Source: Promethearchaeota archaeon (lineage in GTDB: Archaea > Asgardarchaeota > Lokiarchaeia > Sigynarchaeales > SOKP01). From it: a stretch of DNA of 6,397 bases. The stretch covers positions 1-6,397 of the forward strand of contig DAOUUT010000219.1 of the NCBI GenBank assembly GCA_030668025.1. The letters are read 5' to 3'. Below the pieces are notes generated by a model. The model made no database searches. It saw nothing but the letters and a program-made list of their open reading frames with translations, and was not told where the DNA came from. The position numbers and the translations under genes are program-made. Positions 1-5,542 of the stretch are shown piece by piece. Positions within the stretch are counted from its first letter, which is position 1; the number at the start of each line of letters is the position of its first letter.

Positions 1-1
1 C

Positions 2-514
2 GTTACAAATATATATAATGAGACTAACAACGATAAAAATTATCTATTCGTAAACTATACCCTTAAATTTTATTATAAAAATTCTTGGCTAAATGAACTA
101 GAACACATTAACTCATTTTACATGGCTTATAATAAAACTTTGAACTTTCTAAATTGGTCAACAGAAGGGTTCCAACAAGGAAATTTATTCTTGTTTCCAA
201 CCCCTGTTAATCGTTCACTAATTGGAGAGTCAATAAAAATAGGCGGTTTTTTTAACTATGTAATTTCGGGAGAAAAGATCATTTTAGACTATGGAAACAG
301 TACTACTATTGAATTAACTATAGCACCTTCTGGAATCTCTACGATAATAGAAAAGATTACGAACAGCACCACTATATATCGTTGGGAATTAAATACAGAT
401 GAAATCATTGTTAGGGTTCCTTTCGGAAACTATTATTTAATCGTTTTGATAATTAGCGTAATGTTAGTAGTAATCGTTAAAAAAAAGAAAATGTATATGC
501 CTTTCAAACATTAA
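2..514 (+). CDS. C-terminal part of a surface glycoprotein-like, tail-anchored membrane protein (5' end outside window)
   Basis: The reading frame is open from base 2 to the TAA at 512-514 (170 codons), so the ATG at 122 is internal and the true start lies before the window. The visible part is Asn, Thr, Tyr and Ile rich, like a beta-rich exported domain. It ends in one hydrophobic stretch (YYLIVLIISVMLVVIV), then four lysines and a short tail, which is a C-terminal membrane anchor with a positive cytoplasmic end. I count seven N-x-S/T sequons (NET, NYT, NKT, NWS, NRS and NST twice), which suggests an N-glycosylated extracellular domain. I recognise no family. The next gene is convergent, with only 17 bases between the stop codons; the T-rich bases at 511-531 could serve as terminator. 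Confidence 0.75.
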   Translation, partial: VTNIYNETNNDKNYLFVNYTLKFYYKNSWLNELEHINSFYMAYNKTLNFLNWSTEGFQQGNLFLFPTPVNRSLIGESIKIGGFFNYVISGEKIILDYGNSTTIELTIAPSGISTIIEKITNSTTIYRWELNTDEIIVRVPFGNYYLIVLIISVMLVVIVKKKKMYMPFKH

Positions 515-531
515 TTTTTATTTCGATTTAA

Positions 532-1374
532 TTATCCTTGAGTATTTTCTTCAATATCTCCTTTATATATATCAAATGGGACTCTTTCATTTGTGTCGAC
601 AATCCTTCTAAAAAATACTTTTTTGCTTTCTTCAATTGCTTTCTGGGTTGGTTGGTATTTTCTAGCGGGTTGACCGATGTATATGTAATTCGGTTCTAAT
701 ATTTGTCCTACATGTGTCACGGCCCAGATACCCAGAGTTGTACTTTTTCCTATAATAGTTCCAGGTGCTACAATTGAATGTCCTCCTAAAACTACATGGT
801 CGCCAATAATAACCTTTTTGATTAAAAGATGATCGTCATTATCAATTTTAACGATCATACTAGACATAATAACCGCACCTTGACCAACCATCATGTTGTC
901 TCCTAAGTCAATAAATTCTGTATCTAACCACCCATCGAAAAGAGTACTTTTAAAATCGGTACGAACGCCTAATAATTTAAAAGCAAGATTGGTAGCCCAT
1001 GGGAAGCAGAAATTATTCCAAATCCAAAATACAAACTTTTTGACAACAACTCGTAAACAAAAGTAGTAATAATCGTTATTGCTTTTATTAATTTTAAATA
1101 AACCTTCGCGTGGTTTGTGTAATAACTTCAATGTAATCAAAAATAACTTTCCTAGTAAGAGACTAATTAGCAAATACGCGCCCCACCACGCTAAAACGTC
1201 AATAAAAATTATAAAAAACCTCCAATGTAAAAAACTCGAATTCATAGCAACTGGAAAGAATGATAAGATCATGACTGATGGCATAAGAAAAGATAAAATG
1301 TGTAAAGTTATAAAAATTAAGGACGCAATAGGGTGCCAACGAAAAGAATTTGTTGTTATTGGGTGCGTTGCCAT
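532..1374 (-). CDS. Membrane-anchored left-handed beta-helix (hexapeptide) acyltransferase-like protein, single module, Pls/PosA C-terminal type
   Basis: This 280-residue protein starts with two strongly hydrophobic stretches (about 15-40 and 52-84). A P-x-x-G-x-F motif follows (PREGLF, 88-93), then a soluble domain with hexapeptide-type turns at about 145-235: DGWLDTEF, LGDNMMVGQG, VIIGDHVVLGGHS and APGTIIG. These read as a left-handed parallel beta-helix like that of hexapeptide acyltransferases. H199-S200 is the likely active-site histidine area by family analogy. Arrangement and motifs resemble one module of the C-terminal region of Pls/PosA-type peptide synthetases. It is closely similar to the first module of the upstream gene, including TTN[S/T] near the N-terminus and TN-x-x-VPF at the C-terminus. 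The ATG at 1372-1374 is the only usual start; it lies 40 bases after the upstream stop, so the two form an operon. A longer start near 1425 is possible. Substrate unknown. Confidence 0.8.
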   Translation of the reverse strand: MATHPITTNSFRWHPIASLIFITLHILSFLMPSVMILSFFPVAMNSSFLHWRFFIIFIDVLAWWGAYLLISLLLGKLFLITLKLLHKPREGLFKINKSNNDYYYFCLRVVVKKFVFWIWNNFCFPWATNLAFKLLGVRTDFKSTLFDGWLDTEFIDLGDNMMVGQGAVIMSSMIVKIDNDDHLLIKKVIIGDHVVLGGHSIVAPGTIIGKSTTLGIWAVTHVGQILEPNYIYIGQPARKYQPTQKAIEESKKVFFRRIVDTNERVPFDIYKGDIEENTQG

Positions 1375-1414
1375 AGCAATTGACTCATATCCTTTCTCAG
1401 ATAAGTTATGTTCT

Positions 1415-2803
1415 TTATTCTCCAGAATAATCGCCTCCTAAATAATCGATAATATCTTCTTTTTTCATCCTTCTAGCTGGGAATCCAGTATATATCCCAT
1501 TACCATCTAACTCATCATATTTAAGCGTAGTGCAACCAGGTAAAAATGTAGAATCCTCTCCAACCTTAGTACCAGGCAAGCCTCCCGTTGTGGCATTAAG
1601 TATAGATCTATTACCTATTTCTGCACCAACAAATATTAGATTCTCTTCTCCATAAACGCCATTAACTAAATGATTTGTAATATGTGATGAAGTACCTAAA
1701 TAACAATTATCACCAAGGTTTATGTGACTGTGGACAAAAGTTTCTTCTAGTACCGTACCCTTTCCAATTTTATTGGATTTTATAAAATTCAACTCCCAAT
1801 TAACTAACCACGGGAATGGAGAACGTGAGAATGCAAAAACAGGATATTTCATGAGGAATGATCTAAAATGATAATAATCAAGAGTAGTTGATGACGCATC
1901 TAGATTTCTATCGAAGATGCCTTGAGAAGGACCTCTTTTATCTGCTAATTTATAGAACCACCTTGTAAATAATGCCACGAAAAATAAATGTATTAAATAG
2001 CAAGATATAAATATTAATGGAGTTAAAAGATATAGGCCGAAGTTATATGGATTTAAAAGAATCTCAATTGTAAAGGGTTGAGACAACAGATTCGGCGCTA
2101 AAAATCCAAACAAAAACAAGTAAAAAATAAATCCTGGCAAAAAAAAAGAAAATCCAATTATGATTACGCCAGATATAATATAAAAATGAAACGGAACTGA
2201 TAAATTTGTTCCATGTGCTTTTAAAAACTCTTCGTTTTGCGTGATAGATGGTTCTTTTTCAAAAAAGCTTTTTTCAATTACTTCTTTATTAGTAATAGCG
2301 CTAATTTCTAACATTTTTTTAACAGGTCTACCACGATATATAGAATTGCTATCTAAATGCTGATCTATTTTAGTTATAGAATTTGAATCAAGAATAGTGT
2401 TTGGTTCAATAATAGTGCCTGGTAAAATAAGAGAATGGGCCCCAATAATTACATTGTCCTTTATAACTACTCGTTTAAAAATCAACCTATCTTTTACAAT
2501 CAAATTCGACATAATTACAGTCCCTTGACCTATTCTAACGTTTTTCCCAAGTGTAACAAACTCGCAATCAACCCAACCATCATGTAAAGCGTTTTTAAAG
2601 CTAGTTTTTACCCCTAATATTTTATATGCTAATATTTCAAAAAAAGGAAGAGATAATTGTCTTGATAACCAAGTAGGCCACTTTTTGATAACGGCTCTTA
2701 AACTCCAATAACAAAAGTCTTTATCATCTTTTTTAAAATAAAATACGCCTTCTTTAGGCGGATGGATTAAATTAGTAATTAAAAGAAATATTTTTGAGAC
2801 CAA
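1415..2803 (-). CDS. Two-module membrane left-handed beta-helix acyltransferase-like protein, Pls/PosA C-terminal type
   Basis: The conservative call starts at a TTG (2801-2803) and gives 462 residues. Module 1 covers about 13-160: PKEGVF at 16-21, DGWVDCEF, LGKNVRIGQG, then the beta-helix turn GAHSLILPGTI with H123-S124. A linker with TN-x-x-VPF (199-205) leads into two membrane stretches (204-237 and 252-283). Module 2 covers about 284-447: PSQGIF at 292-297, a second beta-helix, and a closing YTGFPARRM like YRGRPVKKM and YIGQPARKY in the other modules. In module 2 the His-Ser pair is replaced by T405-T406. Family knowledge: such TM-hairpin plus soluble-domain repeats make up the C-terminal half of Pls/PosA peptide synthetases. 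No adenylation or carrier domain is fused here. TTG is very probably not the true start, because 76 upstream codons in the same frame encode the missing first membrane hairpin. It is first gene of an operon with 532-1374. Confidence 0.8.
   Translation of the reverse strand: MVSKIFLLITNLIHPPKEGVFYFKKDDKDFCYWSLRAVIKKWPTWLSRQLSLPFFEILAYKILGVKTSFKNALHDGWVDCEFVTLGKNVRIGQGTVIMSNLIVKDRLIFKRVVIKDNVIIGAHSLILPGTIIEPNTILDSNSITKIDQHLDSNSIYRGRPVKKMLEISAITNKEVIEKSFFEKEPSITQNEEFLKAHGTNLSVPFHFYIISGVIIIGFSFFLPGFIFYLFLFGFLAPNLLSQPFTIEILLNPYNFGLYLLTPLIFISCYLIHLFFVALFTRWFYKLADKRGPSQGIFDRNLDASSTTLDYYHFRSFLMKYPVFAFSRSPFPWLVNWELNFIKSNKIGKGTVLEETFVHSHINLGDNCYLGTSSHITNHLVNGVYGEENLIFVGAEIGNRSILNATTGGLPGTKVGEDSTFLPGCTTLKYDELDGNGIYTGFPARRMKKEDIIDYLGGDYSGE
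1423..1439 (-). promoter_or_regulatory. Shine-Dalgarno-like AGGAGGCGAT with a non-ATG codon downstream
   Basis: On the minus strand AGGAGGCGAT (1439-1430) matches 9 of 10 bases of the ideal archaeal AGGAGGTGAT. It lies inside the last codons of the two-module gene. Eight bases after its GG is a CTG (1425-1423) in frame with the downstream gene and upstream of its annotated ATG. Use of CTG would add 17 residues and overlap the upstream stop by 11 bases, giving translational coupling. The ATG at 1374 itself has only a poorly spaced AAAGGA about 15 bases ahead. The same bases encode Gly-Gly-Asp in the upstream gene, so the match may be accidental. Confidence 0.3.
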
Positions 2804-3039
2804 AATAGAACTGATAATTAAAATGAAAACTCCTACAAAGAAAATTAACGGAAAGATAATATAAAATAATGTCTCTGTCAGATAAAAATTATACCAATAA
2901 AACCAAAACCAAAAAATAAGTGGTTGAGAGCTCAGAACAATTATTAATAAGTAAATGACTATATAATATTTTTTAGCTAAAGTATTTGTAGTTCTGGGGC
3001 CTTCTCTTAAAGAAGCGGGTATAGAAATTTTTTATTCAC
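2804..3039 (-). other. Missing N-terminus of the two-module gene: open in frame but without a normal start codon
   Basis: The frame of the 462-residue protein stays open for 76 codons above its TTG, from 2804 to 3031, and is closed by a TAA at 3032-3034. The translation contains GPRTTNT, matching HPITTNS in the sister gene, then two long hydrophobic stretches (YYIVIYLLIIVL and LFYIIFPLIFFVGVFILII) ending in the helix that runs into the TTG. Distances between TTN and P-x-x-G are similar in both proteins, so this is coding. There is no in-frame ATG, GTG or TTG. A GTG at 3037-3039 would join the frame if the A6 run (minus strand, 3033-3028) had one more A, giving about 541 residues. Other options are an ATT or ATA start, or an ATG at 3109 interrupted by the TAA. 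Confidence 0.65.
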
Positions 3040-3059
3040 TCTGCTTTATCCATAACTCT

Positions 3060-3082
3060 AGTGATATTATAATATAATAATA
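3060..3082 (-). promoter_or_regulatory. TATA-like promoter element of the membrane acyltransferase operon
   Basis: The minus strand reads TTATATTATAATATC across this stretch. It includes the perfect 12-base palindrome ATATTATAATAT (3064-3075). Its centre is about 29 bases from the GTG at 3037-3039, the spacing expected of an archaeal TATA box ahead of a leaderless start. In so AT-rich a region TATA matches are cheap, so this is a candidate only. The flanking stretch to 3224 is shared with the divergent dehydrogenase gene. Confidence 0.35.
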
Positions 3083-3200
3083 TAGTAAGAAGTTATCTCT
3101 TAAAACCATAATATAATTTATTAATTTAAATTTTTTCTTCAAATTTCCTAAAGTTTTAGATATATTAAAAACTAAATTCAATATTATTATTTCAATTTTA

Positions 3201-3227
3201 ATAAAGGATGAAGGATGAAATAGGTTG
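3201..3227 (+). promoter_or_regulatory. Ribosome binding region and TTG start of the acyl-CoA dehydrogenase
   Basis: A tandem repeat AAGGATG-AAGGATG (3204-3217) lies just before the coding region. The second AAGGA (3211-3215) is 9 bases from TTG at 3225-3227. The in-frame stop TGA at 3216-3218 excludes any earlier start. The two ATGs in the repeat are out of frame; the second opens only ATG-AAA-TAG, which could act as a tiny upstream reading frame. A weak TATA-like stretch (TTAGATATATTAAAA, about 3155-3169) lies upstream. Confidence 0.45.
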
Positions 3228-4754
3228 AGTGAAGAATTTTGGTGGTGGACGGACCCACAAAAAGCGATTTACCAAGAAGTTAGAGCGTTTGTAGAGGTTA
3301 ATTTCGAAGAGGCAGAGGAATATTTCTGGAATACCAAATTTCCATGGCCATTAGTAAAGAAAGTTGCTGAAAAAGGGTATTTTGGAGTCGGCGTTCCGAA
3401 AGAGTACGGTGGTTTAGAATTGGGCGCTACCGGAAGTTGCATTGTTGCAGCGCAGCTAGGCAGACTTTATGCTGTAGGTCATGTATTCACCGTAAGTATG
3501 TTGGCTGGGTTGGAACAGCTATTAAGGTTTGGTACCGAAGATCAAAAGCGAACTTGGCTCCCCAAAATTGCAAATGGTGAAGAATTGGGTGCTTTATGCA
3601 TTACTGAACCTTTTGCGGGATCTGACGCTGCTAATGTTTTTACTTCCGCTGTAAAGGATGGAGACGAATGGATATTAAACGGTAAAAAGCGATTTATCAC
3701 TGGAGCAGGAGTTTCTGATAGATATTTTATTTACGCAAAAACGAGCGATGACCCAGCTATTCGCAAACAATACGGTCATATAACTTCTTTTATGGTTGAA
3801 AAAGGTAGACCAGGATTTTCTTTAGAAAAAATAAACCCCTTGATTGGATTTGATAATGTCCCAAATGGATACATCGATTTTGATCACGTTAGAATTCCGG
3901 ACATTAATCGTATTGGTGCAGTTGGAAATGGTTGGAACGTGATGATGGCAGGTTTGAACTTTGAGCGACTAATTGGTGCTGCAGTTTTTAGTGGTTTGTT
4001 TGAAGATGTAATTAATTTGTTATTTCACTTTACTAAAAGGCGAGTTCAATTTAAAAGAACTACAAATCAATTTCCAGGGATTCAGAACGAAATCGCTGAG
4101 ATTATAAAGATCGCAAAAGTATCGAGATTATATTCTTATCATTGCGCTAAATTAATAGACAATGGTGGAGAACCAATGGTTGAGGCCTCAATAGCAAAAA
4201 TAATTAACACAGAAGCTGCAAGAGATATTGGACTTAAAGCCATTCAAATATTGGGAGGAGATGGTCTCACTAAGTTTTTACCTGCTGAAAGAATCTTACG
4301 CGAAGCTAAAATTGGAGAAATCGTTGCTGGAACTAATGAAGTCCAAAAAATGATTATCTATAGGTTTTGTGCTATGCTCCCTATATATAATAAACCAATG
4401 AGAATGAGATGGAACGACGATATTAATGCCCCGATAATTTCGAAAAAAGAATCTACATTCAAAGGAATGGAAATTAATGAGGAAAACATATTAAAAGTTA
4501 TTTCTCACGATTACAAAATAAACCCAGGATTATATATGACTCCAGACGATGTACGAGAGGATATAGGAGGGGGGCGCTCTGAATTGAGAAAAATTTTTGA
4601 AACGCTAGAAAAACAGGGATTAATCATTATTCATCGCGATCGGTCTGGAAAAATCGCATTAATTAAATCTACTTACGAAGGATTACAATTAGCTTTTCCA
4701 AAAGAATATTACCAATGGTTTCCAGCGTGGTACGATAACGCCGATAAATTTTAA
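3225..4754 (+). CDS. Acyl-CoA dehydrogenase with a C-terminal winged-helix domain
   Basis: Residues 1 to about 383 form a complete FAD-dependent acyl-CoA dehydrogenase, which puts an alpha,beta double bond into an acyl-thioester and passes electrons to an electron-transfer flavoprotein. Visible family motifs are ITEPFAGSDAAN (126-137), DGDEWILNGKKRFITGAG (145-162), LGGDGLTKFLPAERILREAKI (343-363) and GTNEVQKMI (369-377). The MCAD-type catalytic Glu before GT is Ala (A368), but E247 in LNFERL matches the alternative base of isovaleryl- and long-chain enzymes. The usual R-x-x-F-G is R-V-Q-F-K. The family is normally about 380 residues; the extra tail of about 125 contains a helix (419-430), TPDDVREDIG (439-448), a putative recognition helix SELRKIFETLEKQGLI (452-467) and a wing ending near 488, typical of winged-helix DNA-binding domains. 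Starts at TTG. Divergent from the membrane operon. Substrate not predictable. Confidence 0.9.
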   Translation: MSEEFWWWTDPQKAIYQEVRAFVEVNFEEAEEYFWNTKFPWPLVKKVAEKGYFGVGVPKEYGGLELGATGSCIVAAQLGRLYAVGHVFTVSMLAGLEQLLRFGTEDQKRTWLPKIANGEELGALCITEPFAGSDAANVFTSAVKDGDEWILNGKKRFITGAGVSDRYFIYAKTSDDPAIRKQYGHITSFMVEKGRPGFSLEKINPLIGFDNVPNGYIDFDHVRIPDINRIGAVGNGWNVMMAGLNFERLIGAAVFSGLFEDVINLLFHFTKRRVQFKRTTNQFPGIQNEIAEIIKIAKVSRLYSYHCAKLIDNGGEPMVEASIAKIINTEAARDIGLKAIQILGGDGLTKFLPAERILREAKIGEIVAGTNEVQKMIIYRFCAMLPIYNKPMRMRWNDDINAPIISKKESTFKGMEINEENILKVISHDYKINPGLYMTPDDVREDIGGGRSELRKIFETLEKQGLIIIHRDRSGKIALIKSTYEGLQLAFPKEYYQWFPAWYDNADKF

Positions 4755-4760
4755 ATATAT

Positions 4761-4785
4761 TCCTTATTTTTCTTTTTTATTTTTA
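4761..4785 (+). terminator. T-rich terminator of the acyl-CoA dehydrogenase gene
   Basis: Seven bases after the stop at 4752-4754 the plus strand is almost pure T for 24 bases (runs of 5, 6 and 5 T), without a strong hairpin. Oligo-T tracts alone end transcription in archaea. Confidence 0.6.
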
Positions 4786-4805
4786 ATTGTTAATCTTGAA
4801 ATCTT

Positions 4806-4841
4806 AAAAAAAAAATTAGCGTTATTAACATAGTTAATAAC
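4806..4841 (-). terminator. Perfect inverted repeat followed by T10: terminator of the coiled-coil gene
   Basis: GTTATTAAC (4821-4829) and GTTAATAAC (4833-4841) are exact inverted copies, 9 bases each, with a 3-base spacer. On the minus strand this hairpin is followed after five bases (GCTAA) by ten T (4815-4806). It lies about 70 bases beyond the stop of the convergent minus-strand gene. The near-symmetrical 21-base palindrome could alternatively be a protein binding site. Confidence 0.55.
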
Positions 4842-4857
4842 ATGGAATTTAGACTAT

Positions 4858-4917
4858 CTTAGATGAATTTAAATGAAGAACAATATCTAAGTGAGCATAA
4901 TTATAAATTATTTATGC
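4858..4917. repeat. Two further inverted repeats around the 3' end of the coiled-coil gene
   Basis: CTTAGAT (4858-4864) pairs with ATCTAAG (4885-4891) around a 20-base loop. GCATAA (4895-4900) pairs with TTATGC (4912-4917) around 11 bases. The second repeat contains the stop codon of the minus-strand gene (4912-4914). With the palindrome at 4821-4841, three inverted repeats lie within 97 bases. They may fold the 3' untranslated region of the minus-strand transcript. Confidence 0.4.
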
Positions 4918-5316
4918 AGTGGAAGCCTTTTGCAAACCAGATAACTCTTTTTGTAATACCTTTATTTCTGCATTTATCGCTTTAATTTTTGCCTTTTTCT
5001 CGTTATCTGTTTCCTTCAGTTTTAGATTTAATGTTTTCTCTTTTTCTTTAACTAATGTTGCTGATTCTTTTGTTAACCCTTTTAAAGAAATCTTTAATTC
5101 ACTTTCTTTTGCTTTCCATTCAGCAGCTTTAGCCATAGCTTCATCAAACTTCTTCTGATCGGCTTTTAATTTAGTATTATTCTCAGCAATTTTAGGATTA
5201 TACGCCCCCTCAACTTCAGTTTTAATAGAAGAGCTTTTTCCTTTAAATTCTTCTTCAACTTTACTTATTTCATCATTTTTTAACTTAATTTGGTCTTTAA
5301 TTTTATTTTCCGACAT
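4912..5316 (-). CDS. Small Lys/Glu/Ala-rich coiled-coil protein, unknown function
   Basis: This 134-residue protein begins MSENKIKDQIK and is almost entirely charged helix: Lys, Glu, Ala and Leu dominate, with leucine or isoleucine at rough heptad spacing (for example IKAINAEIKVLQKELSGL near the C-terminus). One proline, in GAYNPKIAE, probably marks a break between an N-terminal and a longer C-terminal helix. No signal peptide or membrane segment is present, so it should be soluble and cytoplasmic. I chose ATG at 5314-5316 over a TTG 12 bases upstream because a TATA box sits about 27 bases ahead of it, as for a leaderless message. No cysteine or enzyme motif is visible. It is monocistronic and convergent with the dehydrogenase gene. 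It could be a scaffold or nucleic-acid-associated helical protein, but nothing in the sequence decides this. Confidence 0.8.
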   Translation of the reverse strand: MSENKIKDQIKLKNDEISKVEEEFKGKSSSIKTEVEGAYNPKIAENNTKLKADQKKFDEAMAKAAEWKAKESELKISLKGLTKESATLVKEKEKTLNLKLKETDNEKKAKIKAINAEIKVLQKELSGLQKASTA

Positions 5317-5339
5317 AAAATTATACAACTTAAAATTTT

Positions 5340-5351
5340 TTTATAAATTTT
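5340..5351 (-). promoter_or_regulatory. TATA box of the coiled-coil gene, leaderless
   Basis: The minus strand reads TTTATAAA at 5347-5340, an almost ideal archaeal TATA box, preceded by GCCAAAA as a possible purine-rich BRE. Its centre is about 27 bases from the A of the ATG at 5316, so transcription should start at or next to the start codon. Confidence 0.7.
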
Positions 5352-5381
5352 GGCATTATAAGCCAAATAATTAATTATTGG
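5349..5381. repeat. Overlapping inverted repeats (possible operator) upstream of the coiled-coil gene
   Basis: TTTGGC (5349-5354) and GCCAAA (5362-5367) are inverted copies with a 7-base spacer. The second arm is reused in CCAA (5363-5366) with TTGG (5378-5381), which encloses the perfect palindrome AATAATTAATTATT (5366-5379). The set gives three TTGG/CCAA half-sites directly upstream of the TATA box on the minus strand, in the region where archaeal activators or TFB-blocking repressors bind. Confidence 0.4.
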
Positions 5382-5542
5382 TTTCGTATTTAATTGTTAG
5401 TATTTCTTAATTTCAATAAGAAAAAGGTTAAATATTATGAAACAAACTTTTTTCAGATTATAAGGAGGATTTTCTTAAAATTATTAAATAGTTCCATCTA
5501 CTAAGTAAATACCTTGCTAAAAGTATTTAAACGATCGTGGGT
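5382..5542. other. Intergenic region without a gene; possible plus-strand structured transcript
   Basis: No coding frame of substance lies here. Readable elements are a weak plus-strand TATA-like GTTAAATATT (about 5428-5437), an eight-codon ATG frame (5437-5463, MKQTFFRL), a strong AAGGAGGAT (5462-5470) with no usual start codon behind it, and an inverted repeat TAAATAC (5506-5512) / GTATTTA (5523-5529) with a 10-base loop. With the hairpin and T-run that follow, this could be a small RNA of about 110 to 140 bases, but no known RNA family was recognised. Confidence 0.2.

Noticed and set aside
122..124. ATG as the start of the first gene
   Set aside because: The frame is open all the way to base 2 with the same composition and sequons, so this is an internal Met.
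1079..1441. 120-codon plus-strand open frame
   Set aside because: Lies antisense within the membrane acyltransferase genes, whose motifs are clear; its translation has no family resemblance and no promoter.
3036..3053. ATG at 3051-3053 as start of the two-module gene
   Set aside because: It encodes MDKAE then TGA, and no single indel in the nearby homopolymer joins it to the main frame without meeting a stop.
3032..3109. ATG at 3107-3109, in frame with the two-module gene through a TAA
   Set aside because: The 25 codons are in frame but would need readthrough of TAA. The sister protein has no matching extra segment, so I kept it only as an alternative.
4806..4815. A10 run as a poly-A or insertion scar
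   Set aside because: No target-site duplication or element is beside it; it is better explained as the T-run of the minus-strand terminator.
4919..5158. 79-codon plus-strand open frame, Phe/Ser rich
   Set aside because: Antisense shadow of the Lys/Glu-rich coiled-coil gene: Lys and Glu codons read backwards as Phe, Leu and Ser.
5317..5328. TTG start four codons upstream of the coiled-coil gene's ATG
   Set aside because: The TATA box position puts transcription start at about the ATG, so the TTG would lie outside or at the very edge of the message.
5437..5463. Eight-codon frame MKQTFFRL followed by a Shine-Dalgarno-like sequence
   Set aside because: Too short to support as a gene. It looks like a leader peptide, but no plus-strand gene follows before the terminator-like hairpin.
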